DNA of 64,000 bases, from the NCBI RefSeq assembly GCF_001679005.1, contig NZ_LXTW01000003.1, positions 293,233-357,232 of the forward strand, written 5' to 3'. Shown here piece by piece: positions 43,017-52,377 of this stretch (within the stretch, counting starts at the first letter, position 1; the number at the start of each line of letters is the position of its first letter). Below the pieces are notes generated by a model, which ran no database searches, was not told the DNA's origin, and saw nothing but the letters and a program-made list of their open reading frames with translations. The stretch comes from Moraxella nonliquefaciens (lineage in GTDB: Bacteria; Pseudomonadota; Gammaproteobacteria; Pseudomonadales; Moraxellaceae). The position numbers were made by a program, and so were the translations under genes.

Positions 43017-45563
43017 ATGACCGAGACCCATCAAGACCCCATTGACACAAGTCTAGTACTGCCCCCTGATGGGCATTGTTTTCATTGTGGCGAGAAGTTG
43101 CCCAGTGAACCGTTTTTTACTGTGATTTTTAATCAGTCACACCCCATGTGTTGTTTGGGTTGTCAACTTGCCTCCGAGAGCATTGTTGAGCTTGGATTGT
43201 CGCAGTATTATCTTGACCGCCGTGAGATAAGTCCAACCGCACCGCTACCACTTGCCAATTTTGATGCTTATAATCATGACGATATCAAAGCCCAATTTGT
43301 CTATCATGAAGATGGTGCTAGCACAGCAGAGCTGTCGGTAACAAATTTGCGTTGCACAGCGTGTACATGGCTTATAGAGACCCGCTTACGTGGTATGGAT
43401 GGGGTACGTGCCTGTCAGGTTAATCTCACCGAACAGCGTATGCGTGTAAACTGGGATGAGAGCCGTTGCAGTATTGGCGACATTTTGGGGGCGGTGCATT
43501 CGGTTGGCTATGACGCTCGCCCTTATCGGCAGGACACACACGAGGCGATGATAAAACGTCAAAACAAGCAAATGCTTATCCGTCTGGGTGTGGCAGCGGT
43601 GGGGGCAATGCAGGCGATGATGTTTTCTATCGGACTGTATTTTGGCGATTATTCGGGTATGGCGGACGAACATCGTCATTTTTTACGTGCAGTGGCATTG
43701 TTTGTTACCATGCCGGTGATTTTTTATGCAGGCGTGCCATTTTTTCGTTCTGCTTTTAATGCCATCAAAGCCAGGCAGGTCAATATGGATGTGCCTATCT
43801 CTGTTGCCCTTATTGCAACCTTTGGGGCAAGTGTATATGCCACACTGACCCAATCTGGTGAGACCTATTTTGACTCGGTCTGTATGTTCGTTTTCTTTTT
43901 GCTCTCAGGTCGCTACATTGAACAAAATGCACGCCTAAAAGCGTCCAACATGGCAAATGATTTGGTTGTGATTGAGCCTGTGCTTATCAGACGGCTTGGG
44001 TCTTGTCATGAACTTGTCATGCAGTTTTCCGATGGTGTGCCAGATGATGAATTGATAAACCATTGGCAAAATATTCATGTAGGCGATGATGTGGCAGATG
44101 ACAATAAAGTGCTTGCCCAAACCCTAAATGTGGGTGATGTCATCTGGATAGAAGCAGGGCAACAAATCGCCTGTGATGGGGTGCTGTTATCAAACACCGC
44201 CACACTCTCGCAGAGTCTTTTGACAGGTGAGAGTGATTTGATGGTCAAAAAGCAAGGAGATATGTTGGCAGGTGGTTCACAAAATGACGCACAGCCTTTT
44301 GTGATGCTTGTAACAGCACAGGCAGATAACAGCCAAATGGCACTCATAGACCGCTTGATGAACCGTGCGATGAGTGAAAAACCACAAATCGCCCAAGATG
44401 CTGACCGTATGGCACGGTGGTTTGTTGCTCGGGTGCTTGTGCTGTCGGTATTGGTTTTTGTGATTTGGCTGTTTGTGGATAAAACCCAAGCCTTATGGGC
44501 GACAGTGGCGGTACTGGTGGCAACGTGTCCGTGTGCGTTGGGTCTTGCCACTCCCATTGCCCTGACAGTGGCAACCAATCGTCTGGCAAGTGTGGGATTT
44601 TTGGCGACCCGAGGTCATGTCATCCAAAGTCTCTCCAAGGTAAGTCATGTGGCATTTGATAAAACAGGTACACTCACGGTAGGGCAAGCCAACCTATTGC
44701 ATGTGGATTTTACCATGTATGATAAAGCACATTGGCTAAAAGTGGCGGCAAGTCTAGAAATTGGCTCAAAACACCCTGTGGCACGAGCGATTTTAACATC
44801 CGCTCACGGTCTGCACTTACCAAAAGTACAAAACATCAGACACCATACAGCAGGAGGTGTGGAGGGTTTTGTGGAAAATCTGTGCTATCGTATTGGGCAT
44901 GATGGTTTTGTCCTAAATGGCGGTGACGGTCATATAATACCAGAGAAACTGCATACCTTTGGGGCGAATATGTCGGTGGGACTGTCCGTTTTGGTGGGTG
45001 AATGCTGGGAGATGGTGGCACGTTTTTATTTTAATGATGTGATACGTACAGATGCCAAAGAGACGATAGATAACCTAAAAAAACAAGGCATTACCCCGCT
45101 TATGCTGACAGGCGACCCCAACGATTATGCGTTGACAGTTGCCCAAATGCTTGGTATAGATTGTGCTTATCATGGTCTGTCACCAACTGATAAAGTCAAT
45201 CATATCAAAGAGTTACAAAAAGATGGGCATACTGTTCTTATGGTAGGAGATGGCATTAATGATGCGCCTGTGCTTGGTGCATCTAATGTTTCGGTAGCGA
45301 TGGCAGGAGCGAGCGATTTGGCTCAGGTATCAGCAGATGGTGTACTGCTTGATGGCAGATTATCCATCATCAATCATGCCATCAATCTGTCAATAAAAAC
45401 TCACCAAATCATTCGCCAAAATCTGCGATGGGCATTGGTGTATAACACGCTCATTCTTGTGCCAGCAGGCATGGGTTATGTACCGCCTTGGCTTGCTGCC
45501 ATTGGCATGAGTTTATCCAGCTTGTTTGTTGTGGCAAATGCCATGCGGTTAAAGCGAGCTTAA
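43017..45563 (+). CDS. ccoI: Cu-translocating P1B ATPase for cbb3 oxidase assembly
   Basis: 848 aa. FixI/CcoI type: N-terminal cysteine-rich region (HC-FH-CGE near 20-25 and CCLGC), then a heavy-metal domain NLRCTACTWLIE. The membrane CPC site is C504-P-C506 in ATCPCALGLATP, the phosphorylated Asp is D548 in DKTGTLTVG, and MVGDGINDAPVL is the hinge. The N-terminal zinc-finger-like extension distinguishes it from CopA. It supplies copper toward CcoN. The ATG at 43017 is used; a TTG lies at 42999. Confidence 0.9.
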   Translation: MTETHQDPIDTSLVLPPDGHCFHCGEKLPSEPFFTVIFNQSHPMCCLGCQLASESIVELGLSQYYLDRREISPTAPLPLANFDAYNHDDIKAQFVYHEDGASTAELSVTNLRCTACTWLIETRLRGMDGVRACQVNLTEQRMRVNWDESRCSIGDILGAVHSVGYDARPYRQDTHEAMIKRQNKQMLIRLGVAAVGAMQAMMFSIGLYFGDYSGMADEHRHFLRAVALFVTMPVIFYAGVPFFRSAFNAIKARQVNMDVPISVALIATFGASVYATLTQSGETYFDSVCMFVFFLLSGRYIEQNARLKASNMANDLVVIEPVLIRRLGSCHELVMQFSDGVPDDELINHWQNIHVGDDVADDNKVLAQTLNVGDVIWIEAGQQIACDGVLLSNTATLSQSLLTGESDLMVKKQGDMLAGGSQNDAQPFVMLVTAQADNSQMALIDRLMNRAMSEKPQIAQDADRMARWFVARVLVLSVLVFVIWLFVDKTQALWATVAVLVATCPCALGLATPIALTVATNRLASVGFLATRGHVIQSLSKVSHVAFDKTGTLTVGQANLLHVDFTMYDKAHWLKVAASLEIGSKHPVARAILTSAHGLHLPKVQNIRHHTAGGVEGFVENLCYRIGHDGFVLNGGDGHIIPEKLHTFGANMSVGLSVLVGECWEMVARFYFNDVIRTDAKETIDNLKKQGITPLMLTGDPNDYALTVAQMLGIDCAYHGLSPTDKVNHIKELQKDGHTVLMVGDGINDAPVLGASNVSVAMAGASDLAQVSADGVLLDGRLSIINHAINLSIKTHQIIRQNLRWALVYNTLILVPAGMGYVPPWLAAIGMSLSSLFVVANAMRLKRA

Positions 45564-45599
45564 ACATGAAAAGACTTCAAACATAAAAAAGCCCACATA

Positions 45600-45631
45600 A
45601 AAAAGCCCAATCTACATCAAGATTAGGCTTG
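45600..45631 (-). terminator. Terminator of the entericidin gene
   Basis: AAGCCCAATCT (45603-45613) pairs with AGATTAGGCTT (45620-45630) with one mismatch. On the minus strand TTTTTTATG follows. Confidence 0.7.
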
Positions 45632-45646
45632 TTTGATGGGCATCGG

Positions 45647-45787
45647 TTAGATTTTGTTTTGAACTTTTTGGGCACTGCCAGTAACAGCTTCACCAGTTTT
45701 TGAAACATCTTTGCCAAAACCTTTGATGGTGTTGCAACCTGTTAGAACGAACATGCCTGCCAAAGCAACTACAAGTAGCTTTTTCAT
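45647..45787 (-). CDS. Entericidin-like small lipoprotein
   Basis: 46 aa: MKKLLVVALAGMFVLTGC gives a lipobox with lipidated Cys18, then NTIKGFGKDVSKTGEAVTGS, the EcnA/EcnB family core. Entericidins are small membrane lipoproteins linked to stationary-phase lysis or envelope stress. GGGAGA precedes the ATG at 45787. Confidence 0.85.
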   Translation of the reverse strand: MKKLLVVALAGMFVLTGCNTIKGFGKDVSKTGEAVTGSAQKVQNKI

Positions 45788-45984
45788 AAATATCTCCCAG
45801 TTAAAATCAGTTAAAATGTCATAAAATGAGTGAGAAAAACTCACAAAATCTATCTTACCTAATTTTTTATTATTTTACTGTAATAAAATGTAACTTAGCA
45901 TAATCATTAGGGTGTAATCATTAGGGTATGCCCATCTTTGGAGGTCTATAAAGATTTTATAAATGTTGCTCATGCCCTAAGTAT

Positions 45985-46326
45985 TTATAAACAATTAGGT
46001 GGTTTTGGCAGTCCTGCCAGTCTGTTGATGTGGCGTGCAACCAGACCTGTATTAAAAAGCCGTTGTAGTTTGGCGTTGTCAATCTCATCATCGGCTAAGC
46101 TTGTGGATAAATATTTGATGAGTGGGCGAGTGGTGGGACTGTGATGGTATTGGTCAAAAAACGCCCGCACCTGTATTAATATGCGATAATGGATGTCTGT
46201 TAGCTCTATGTTTAAGGTATCAGCAAGATGTTGGGCGATGGCAGGCGTCCAAAGCGTGTGATCGCCCAAATGTCCATCAGCATCCAAAGTGAGTTTGGTA
46301 GGTGGTAGGGGATTGGTATTTGTCAT
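45985..46326 (-). CDS. tusE: TusE/DsrC-family sulfur carrier
   Basis: Final sulfur relay protein, handing sulfur to MnmA for 2-thiouridine in tRNA. 113 aa of the DsrC fold with the conserved C-terminal cysteine C112 in KPPNCL. Other family features are HTLWTPAIAQHLADTLNIELTDIHYRIL and RPLIKYL. It lies 21 bases downstream of tusC, in place of the usual tusB. Confidence 0.87.
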   Translation of the reverse strand: MTNTNPLPPTKLTLDADGHLGDHTLWTPAIAQHLADTLNIELTDIHYRILIQVRAFFDQYHHSPTTRPLIKYLSTSLADDEIDNAKLQRLFNTGLVARHINRLAGLPKPPNCL

Positions 46327-46347
46327 GATTATGATATTGGTTTTTGA

Positions 46348-46668
46348 TTAAAATTCAAGCACACTGTCAAATAACGCACGTTTGTCATCAAATACACATC
46401 GTTCATCAGACAAGGCACGCCTAATATTATCATCAAATGCGGTCATTTGTGTGTCGTTGAAGTCATGCCATGCCTTATCTATGTCATACAAATCAAGCGA
46501 CTGTACCATGCCATACACACGGCTATTAGGATCGTCAAGCAACACATGAGCAGGTGTATCAAAAAACAATCTGACATTATGGTCAAAGGCTGCCAGCACA
46601 AAGGCAAGGGCAAGTGCTTCATAGGCGATGAGTTCATTATCGCTGGTAAGTTTGATTAGGATATTCAT
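46348..46668 (-). CDS. tusC: TusC-like DsrE/F-family protein
   Basis: 106 aa with the DsrE fold (LAFVLAAFDHNVRLFFDTPAHVLL). It has no conserved catalytic cysteine, as expected for TusC. It sits 2 bases downstream of tusD. A TusB reading of this protein is possible, because only one small subunit gene is present. Confidence 0.75.
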   Translation of the reverse strand: MNILIKLTSDNELIAYEALALAFVLAAFDHNVRLFFDTPAHVLLDDPNSRVYGMVQSLDLYDIDKAWHDFNDTQMTAFDDNIRRALSDERCVFDDKRALFDSVLEF

Positions 46669-46670
46669 GG

Positions 46671-47054
46671 TTAAAACTGTATAAGCTTTGTGTCATCATC
46701 AATATATAGTGCCAAATGAGAGAGTCCAACCAAGCGAAAAGGGGGTAGGACATTCTCACCATCTAAGCTGTGGCGGTGAGCATTATCCGCATCGGTAATG
46801 CCTCGTGCTAAGGCGGTGCTGACACAAACAGGCAAATCAAGCCCATATCTTTTAGCAAGAGCAACCCACAGATGGCTAATATTGGGCACATCAGCACTTT
46901 GCCACATCAAGCGATTGGCGGTGTACGCCCCATCACCATAGAAGAACACTAAGACACGCTCACCGTTATCTAGCAGTGTTGTGGCAGTCGTTAGGGCTTC
47001 TTTGCCTTGACGGTCGTGGGGGCTTTTGGTGACGAGCAGTAGAGTGTGTGTCAT
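46671..47054 (-). CDS. tusD: Sulfurtransferase TusD
   Basis: 127 aa; takes the persulfide from TusA. The active cysteine is C77 in DLPVCVSTALARGI (E. coli C78). Family start MTHTLLLVTKSPHDRQG and FFYGDGAYTAN are conserved. First gene of a tusD-tusC-tusE operon on the minus strand, divergent from glnE. Confidence 0.87.
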   Translation of the reverse strand: MTHTLLLVTKSPHDRQGKEALTTATTLLDNGERVLVFFYGDGAYTANRLMWQSADVPNISHLWVALAKRYGLDLPVCVSTALARGITDADNAHRHSLDGENVLPPFRLVGLSHLALYIDDDTKLIQF

Positions 47055-47160
47055 GATGCTGATGGGTTATTTTTGGGTATTATAGCCTAATTTAGCCTAA
47101 TTTTTCAAATTTGGTGTAAAATAAGTAACAATATTTAATCCATCAATTTGGTGAATTGCC

Positions 47161-50127
47161 ATGCTTGATTTTTGCCCCAATGATGACGAACTTGCCACGC
47201 TTGCCCTTGCCAGCCCTTTTGCCTTTGGTATTTATCAAAAACAGCCATCACAGATAGGTGCGTTTTTGGGCAGATTTGGTTTTGACAAATCTCTTGATCG
47301 TGCCGTATTTGATGGGTTAATCAGAGAGTTTGTGGTAATGTGTGCAGGTATGAGTGGTGTGGGTTATGATGATGCAAAACAAGATGATAAAAAGCGTGAT
47401 ACAGCACAGATAACAGATGACATACAAGATGTCGACCGGTCATATTATGGGGCTGATGAATCAGCGGTCATGCAAGCGATGCGAGAACTTCGTACCATGC
47501 TGATGGTTAAATGGATATGGCAAGATGCGTTGGGGGTTATAAGCTTAGAGCATTTGACCACGGAATTATCCAGCTTTGCTGATGCGTGTGTGTGCTTTGC
47601 TAAAAACTATGCATGGCATGAGACAACAAAACGTTATGGCATACCTATGACCAGCGGTGTATACCTGACACAGACAGATACAAATAGCAAAAACACCAAA
47701 AACACCAAAAATATCAAAACCATGCCCGATGAATTTGCCGTCATCGCCATGGGTAAATTGGGAGCAAAAGAGCTCAATTTATCCAGTGATATTGACCTAA
47801 TTTTTGTGCATATGGGGGCAGGCGATACAGATGTCAGCGAGCAGGGCAAAAAAAGCGTGGAAAATCAGAAGTTTATGACCACACTGGGACGAATGATTAT
47901 TCGCCTACTCAACGACCACAGTGAGCATGGTTTTGTGTTTCGTGTGGACATGCGACTGCGTCCGTGGGGTGATGGCAGTCCACTCATCATGAGTTTATCA
48001 GCACTACAAAAGTATTTTAATCAACATGGGCGGACGTGGGAGCGTTTTGCATGGTTAAAGGCAAGAGTGGTAAATACGGTATCTACACCCTTTGCCAATG
48101 AGCTTTTGGCGGTGATAAATAATTTTGTATATCGTTATTATATTGATTATACCGCCTTCTTGGCACTGCGTGAGATGAAAACACTCATCATGGCACAACA
48201 AGCCCAACGTCAAGATGCCGATAATGTCAAGCTGGGTGTGGGGGGCATTCGTGATATTGAGTTTATTGCACAGGCATTCTTGCTCATCTATGGCGGTCAT
48301 CATGTGGCGTTGGGTAAGTTGTCATCTTGTCTGGATGTGTTATCTATGCTCGGTGAGCTTAATTATTTAGATGATGATGAATGCACCAAACTCATGGATG
48401 CTTATCGTTTTTTACGGCGATTAGAACACGCCATTCAAGCCCGTCATGATGAACAGACCCAAAGACTGCCAATGGGTGATGAACTTGTGGCGATTGCACA
48501 AGTGCTTGGCTTTGATGGTGTATCAGAATTTTTGACAGTACTGGACAGTCACAGACAACATGTCAGCACCCCATTTGACCGCATGGTTACCGACCGTCAA
48601 CGCCCTACGCAGTCGTTGGGCGAGATGGCACAGATGGCGTGCACATTGCAGCAACTGCTTAGTGCTGACAGCTTGGCTTTGTTAGATGAGTTTTGGCGGT
48701 CTAAACTGGTTGGCGGTTTAAAACCCGATGCCAAAGCTCGTCTTGATGAAGCGTATCCTATTTTGATTCATGCACTGTGTCATCATGCCAAAAGTGATGG
48801 GGCAGAGCGTGCCGATGATGCTGTACCACGCCTTATCACACTTTTGGAGTCCATTTGTCGTCGTTCCATTTATTTGGTGATGATGGCGGAGAATCCGAAT
48901 GCAACCATGGGGCTAATTCCCATGCTTTCAGCCAGCCCATGGATAGCACGAGAGATTGCCTTGCATCCTATGCTCCTTGATGACTTTTTGCAACAGCGTT
49001 ATTTGCATTTACCTGATAAGATGGAACTGACTGACATACTAAGACAACAGCTACTTCGGGTATTGCCCTTTGATGATGAACAGTATCTAAGTGCCATTCG
49101 TACCTTTAAAAAGTCGCAAGTATTGGCTGTGGCAACTGCTGATATTTTGGGCTTGCGTCATATCATGAAGGTGTCGGACAGCCTAACCTTTATCGCCGAA
49201 GTTGTGTTATCATCAGCTCTTAGTAGGGCTTATGATGAACTGGTTGCCAAATATGGTCATCCGTTACGTGCCAATGGTATGATAACAGATGAGATGGCCT
49301 GTGGTTTTGCTGTTATTGGTTATGGCAAATTGGGTGGGATTGAGATGTCGTATGCCTCGGATTTGGATGTGGTATTTTTACATGATATCAGTGAGGCCGC
49401 TGATACAGTTGGTAAGAATGTCAGACCCATCAGTGGTATGAAGTTTGCATCTCGCCTTGTCCAAAAAGTCATCACTTATCTGACCACACAGACCCGTGAT
49501 GGACGTGCCTATGAGTTGGACATGCGACTTAGACCATCTGGTAATGCAGGCGTGATGGTTGTCTCGGTGCAGGGTTTTGATGGTTATCAACGTGATAAGG
49601 CATGGGCATGGGAACACCAAGCACTGGTACGTGCAAGGGGCATTGCAGGCGATAAGACCGTGTTAGATGCTTTTGATCATACCCGTCATCAGATACTGAC
49701 CACCAACCGAGATGCTAAGCAGATACGCCAAAATGTCATCTCCATGCGTCAGAAGATGAAAGAGCATTTGGGTAGTAAATCCAATCAGGCGAATAAACAT
49801 GGCGTAGTTCAACCATTTCACATCAAGCAGGATTTTGGCGGGCTGATTGACATTGAGTTTTTGGCTCAATTTATGGTGCTGACCCATGCCCATGCCCATC
49901 CCAATCTTGCCATTTGGTCGGATAATGTGCGTATTTTTGAAGAGGTGGCAAAGGCAGGACTGTGGTCTGATGACTGGTGTGATAGACTCACGCAAGCATA
50001 TTTGGCACTTAGAAAGACCACACATGAGTTGGCGTTGTCCGAAAAGCAGGCTGTGGTTGATGATGACAGTTGGCAGCAGATTCGGGCATTTGTGTGCGGT
50101 GTTTGGGGTGAGGTTATTGGCGAATAA
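47161..50127 (+). CDS. glnE: Bifunctional glutamine synthetase adenylyltransferase/deadenylase
   Basis: Controls glutamine synthetase by adding or removing AMP. 988 aa, about 40 longer than E. coli GlnE. Two nucleotidyltransferase domains are seen: AMGKLGAKELNLSSDIDLIF (deadenylase half) and GYGKLGGIEMSYASDLDVVF (adenylylating half). A low-complexity KNTKNTKNIK insert lies before the first motif. The stop is 46 bases from the left prophage boundary. Confidence 0.95.
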   Translation: MLDFCPNDDELATLALASPFAFGIYQKQPSQIGAFLGRFGFDKSLDRAVFDGLIREFVVMCAGMSGVGYDDAKQDDKKRDTAQITDDIQDVDRSYYGADESAVMQAMRELRTMLMVKWIWQDALGVISLEHLTTELSSFADACVCFAKNYAWHETTKRYGIPMTSGVYLTQTDTNSKNTKNTKNIKTMPDEFAVIAMGKLGAKELNLSSDIDLIFVHMGAGDTDVSEQGKKSVENQKFMTTLGRMIIRLLNDHSEHGFVFRVDMRLRPWGDGSPLIMSLSALQKYFNQHGRTWERFAWLKARVVNTVSTPFANELLAVINNFVYRYYIDYTAFLALREMKTLIMAQQAQRQDADNVKLGVGGIRDIEFIAQAFLLIYGGHHVALGKLSSCLDVLSMLGELNYLDDDECTKLMDAYRFLRRLEHAIQARHDEQTQRLPMGDELVAIAQVLGFDGVSEFLTVLDSHRQHVSTPFDRMVTDRQRPTQSLGEMAQMACTLQQLLSADSLALLDEFWRSKLVGGLKPDAKARLDEAYPILIHALCHHAKSDGAERADDAVPRLITLLESICRRSIYLVMMAENPNATMGLIPMLSASPWIAREIALHPMLLDDFLQQRYLHLPDKMELTDILRQQLLRVLPFDDEQYLSAIRTFKKSQVLAVATADILGLRHIMKVSDSLTFIAEVVLSSALSRAYDELVAKYGHPLRANGMITDEMACGFAVIGYGKLGGIEMSYASDLDVVFLHDISEAADTVGKNVRPISGMKFASRLVQKVITYLTTQTRDGRAYELDMRLRPSGNAGVMVVSVQGFDGYQRDKAWAWEHQALVRARGIAGDKTVLDAFDHTRHQILTTNRDAKQIRQNVISMRQKMKEHLGSKSNQANKHGVVQPFHIKQDFGGLIDIEFLAQFMVLTHAHAHPNLAIWSDNVRIFEEVAKAGLWSDDWCDRLTQAYLALRKTTHELALSEKQAVVDDDSWQQIRAFVCGVWGEVIGE

Positions 50128-50173
50128 AAGACTTAAATTAAAATATGATTTAAGCCTTTGATTTGTATGGTAA

Positions 50174-50187
50174 AAATGGTGGAGATG
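50174..50187. other. Left att-like repeat
   Basis: AAATGGTGGAGATG, identical to 60245-60258 at the ssrA 3' end. It lies 46 bases after the glnE stop and 48 bases before the end of the gene J remnant. Confidence 0.75.
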
Positions 50188-50235
50188 ATGAAAATTTAAA
50201 CCTGTCATCATAGCAAAATCCCCAACTCCCCAGCT

Positions 50236-50795
50236 CTACCGCTTTTTCGCCTGCCCCTTTGTTTGGCAGGTGAATGCGGTGCGATTTTTATAGCCCTGCG
50301 ATGACTTACCACGCACAGTATCGCTTAACACTTGTTTGAATGCACCGCCATCGGTTTGTATGTCAATGGCATAGCTGATGGCATATCCTGTAATGTCGCC
50401 TTTTCATGGTGCTGTTTTAGGGCGTTAAAGTTAAGACGCACACGCACCGCTGAGAGTTCACGGTTATTAATGGTACGCACAAAGGGCTTATCAGAGCGTA
50501 ACTCAACACCTACCGCCATCTCGTTTTCTACCATGGCAAAACCGCTGATGGGAATTTGGTCATTTGTGCCAGCACGAAAATGCCACTCGACCCCTTCAAA
50601 GTTATTCTCTCCGTTGTCGCCTATGAGTGGCGTGTCATCCAAGCGGATGGATTTGCCCCCATCTGCAAGCCCTGCAATTTGCCCCTCACACAGACCATAT
50701 AGAATATTGATGTAAGTTTTGGATTGAGCAGAGTCTCTTGCAATGATGGGTTGTCTTTGTTTGCTGCTGCCTTTTTTTGAGCCATGAACATTCAT
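50236..50795 (-). pseudogene. Truncated, frameshifted tail-tip protein J
   Basis: The first 130 residues (MNVHGSKKGSSKQRQPIIARDSAQSKTYINILYGLCEGQIAGL... ELRSDKPFVRTINNRELSAVRVRLNF) match the N-terminus of lambda-type host-specificity protein J. That protein is usually over 1000 aa. A frameshift near 50395 moves the reading to GYAISYAIDIQTDGGAFKQVLSDTVRGKSSQGYKN, which is J-like again, then stops at 50236. Everything downstream is deleted up to the att repeat. Confidence 0.8.
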
Positions 50796-50815
50796 AATTT
50801 TACCTTAAAAAATCA

Positions 50816-50844
50816 TTGACGATTTAAATTTTTGTATATACAAT
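50816..50844 (+). promoter_or_regulatory. brnTA promoter with palindromic operator
   Basis: TTGACG (50816-50821), 17-base spacer, TACAAT (50839-50844). The perfect palindrome TTGTATATACAA (50832-50843) covers the -10 region, as expected for autorepression by BrnA. Confidence 0.7.
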
Positions 50845-50881
50845 AATTAAGAACAGATGAGCGACTCCATGTCAACCCCCC

Positions 50882-51154
50882 ATGCCAATTAGTTATGACG
50901 AAAACAAACGCCTTGCCAATATTGAAAAGCACGGCATTGATTTTATCGGTTCACAAGTAATTTTTGATAATCCCATGATAACCCAAGTGGACGGACGTGT
51001 ATATTATGGCGAAGAGCGATTGCAAAGTTATGGTATTTTGGGCAATCGTGTGGTATTTATGGTATGGACTGACCGTGAAAAACCCCACATCATTTCTATT
51101 CGCCCCACGGACAAACAAGAAACCGCTAAATTCATCAAAGCCATTTACGGATAA
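50882..51154 (+). CDS. brnT: BrnT-family ribonuclease toxin
   Basis: 90 aa, RelE-like fold. Family features are YDENKRLANIEKHGIDF at the start, RVYYGEERLQSYGILGNRVVFMVW and the end IISIRPTDKQETAKF. BrnT cleaves mRNA and is inhibited by BrnA, whose gene starts 5 bases later. The pair lies antisense between phage genes I and J. No good Shine-Dalgarno is visible. Confidence 0.9.
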   Translation: MPISYDENKRLANIEKHGIDFIGSQVIFDNPMITQVDGRVYYGEERLQSYGILGNRVVFMVWTDREKPHIISIRPTDKQETAKFIKAIYG

Positions 51155-51158
51155 TGCC

Positions 51159-51434
51159 ATGACAAAATCAAACCTACCAAACCCAAACCTACTTCTTGCC
51201 AATGCCCCTGATGCGGTAGCAAAGAGTGATGATGATTTTAATTGGGAGCGTGCCATCGTCAGCCAAAATTATGCTGAGCTAAAAAGCAAAATTGGCAGAC
51301 CGATCAGCGATAATCCCAAGCAAGCGGTGAGCATTCGCTTTGATAGCGATATTGTGGAGTACTTTAAATCAAAGGGTAAGGGCTGGCAAACTGCCATGAA
51401 CGATGCCCTGCGTGAATACATCGCCACGCATTAG
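51159..51434 (+). CDS. brnA: BrnA-family antitoxin
   Basis: 91 aa with the ribbon-helix-helix C-terminus KQAVSIRFDSDIVEYFKSKGKGWQTAMNDALREYIATH, typical of BrnA (COG3514). The ATG at 51159 is the first sensible start after brnT. It binds BrnT and represses the operon. Its stop codon overlaps the convergent stop of gene I by 3 bases. Confidence 0.9.
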   Translation: MTKSNLPNPNLLLANAPDAVAKSDDDFNWERAIVSQNYAELKSKIGRPISDNPKQAVSIRFDSDIVEYFKSKGKGWQTAMNDALREYIATH

Positions 51435-52015
51435 AGCATGTCTTCTGGCAACTGACTGGCTGACATGATAAAACCGCCAATCTCTCGCTCGCCGTATAAA
51501 ATTGGTACAGGATTGCCTTGGGCGATTGTGGTTATCGCACCGCCAAAGCCCTTGTTGGCTTTGTTGCCGTCTTGGTTGTTATCTTGGGTGTCCACCTTTG
51601 GCATGAGCATTTGGGCGATACCACCTACCATGAGGCCAATGCCTGCTCCTATCAATCCTGCACCGACCGCACCAGCACCCCCAAAGGTCATGCCTGTAAC
51701 CACGATACCAGCGACCACCATGACCGCTCCGATGATGGTTTCAAGCACACCTGCTTTTTTTGAGCCTTCTACAACTGGCACGACACGGATAATCTTGGCG
51801 GTGTGGTTCATGTCAAGCTCATTTTCGCCCACATTGTGCTTATCATGAAACACAGCAAAGCGTAACCCCTGCCTATGAGCGTTCATCATAAACGCTTCAA
51901 AGCCTGCCAACTGTACGCATAACGCACGCATGGCTTCTTTGGTACTGCCCACTGACAGACGAAAGGATTTACCGAATTTTTTGGCAAGTATGCCGTGTAA
52001 AATGATGGTTTTCAT
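51431..52015 (-). CDS. Phage tail assembly protein I
   Basis: 194 aa, lambda gpI type: an N-terminal ubiquitin-like part (MKTIILHGILAKKFGKSFRL), a Gly/Ala-rich hydrophobic centre (VMVVAGIVVTGMTFGGAGAVGAGLIGAG) and the conserved end GNPVPILYGEREIGG. It is intact but now isolated between two toxin-antitoxin modules on the other strand. Confidence 0.85.
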   Translation of the reverse strand: MKTIILHGILAKKFGKSFRLSVGSTKEAMRALCVQLAGFEAFMMNAHRQGLRFAVFHDKHNVGENELDMNHTAKIIRVVPVVEGSKKAGVLETIIGAVMVVAGIVVTGMTFGGAGAVGAGLIGAGIGLMVGGIAQMLMPKVDTQDNNQDGNKANKGFGGAITTIAQGNPVPILYGEREIGGFIMSASQLPEDML

Positions 52016-52032
52016 GTTTTGCCTTAAAATGG

Positions 52033-52061
52033 TTGAAATTTATCGTTTATCGGTATATAAT
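52033..52061 (+). promoter_or_regulatory. higBA promoter
   Basis: TTGAAA (52033-52038), 17-base spacer, perfect TATAAT (52056-52061). Confidence 0.75.
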
Positions 52062-52072
52062 AAAACTCTTAA

Positions 52073-52086
52073 AACAACAGGTTGTT
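52073..52086 (+). promoter_or_regulatory. higBA operator-like palindrome
   Basis: AACAAC, AG, GTTGTT: a perfect dyad between the -10 box and the higB ATG at 52090, a usual place for HigA autorepression. Confidence 0.6.
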
Positions 52087-52089
52087 ATC

Positions 52090-52368
52090 ATGATAAAAAG
52101 TTTTAAATGTAAAGATACTAAGACCCTATTTGAAACAGGGGAGAGCCGTGTATTTGGCAACTTTTTATCGGTCGCAACTCGCAAACTAACCTATCTTGAT
52201 AATGCTGTAACACTAGATGCCTTACGTTCACCACCAGCCAACCGCTTAGAGAAACTCGTGGGCGACCGTGAAGGTCAGTACAGCATACGCATTAACGACC
52301 AATTTCGCATTTGCTTTGTATGGAGCGAAGACGGCGTTTATGATGTTGAGATTGTGGATTATCATTAA
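52090..52368 (+). CDS. higB: HigB-family toxin (RelE/ParE superfamily)
   Basis: 92 aa: MIKSFKCKDTKTLFETGESR, then RKLTYLDNAVTLDALRSPPANRLEKLVGDREGQYSIRINDQFRICFVW, the classic HigB plasmid-maintenance-killer pattern. It is a ribosome-dependent mRNA nuclease. The ATG at 52090 is chosen; a frame extension to 52033 would cover the promoter. higA starts 9 bases downstream. Confidence 0.92.
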   Translation: MIKSFKCKDTKTLFETGESRVFGNFLSVATRKLTYLDNAVTLDALRSPPANRLEKLVGDREGQYSIRINDQFRICFVWSEDGVYDVEIVDYH

Positions 52369-52377
52369 GGAGCCGAT

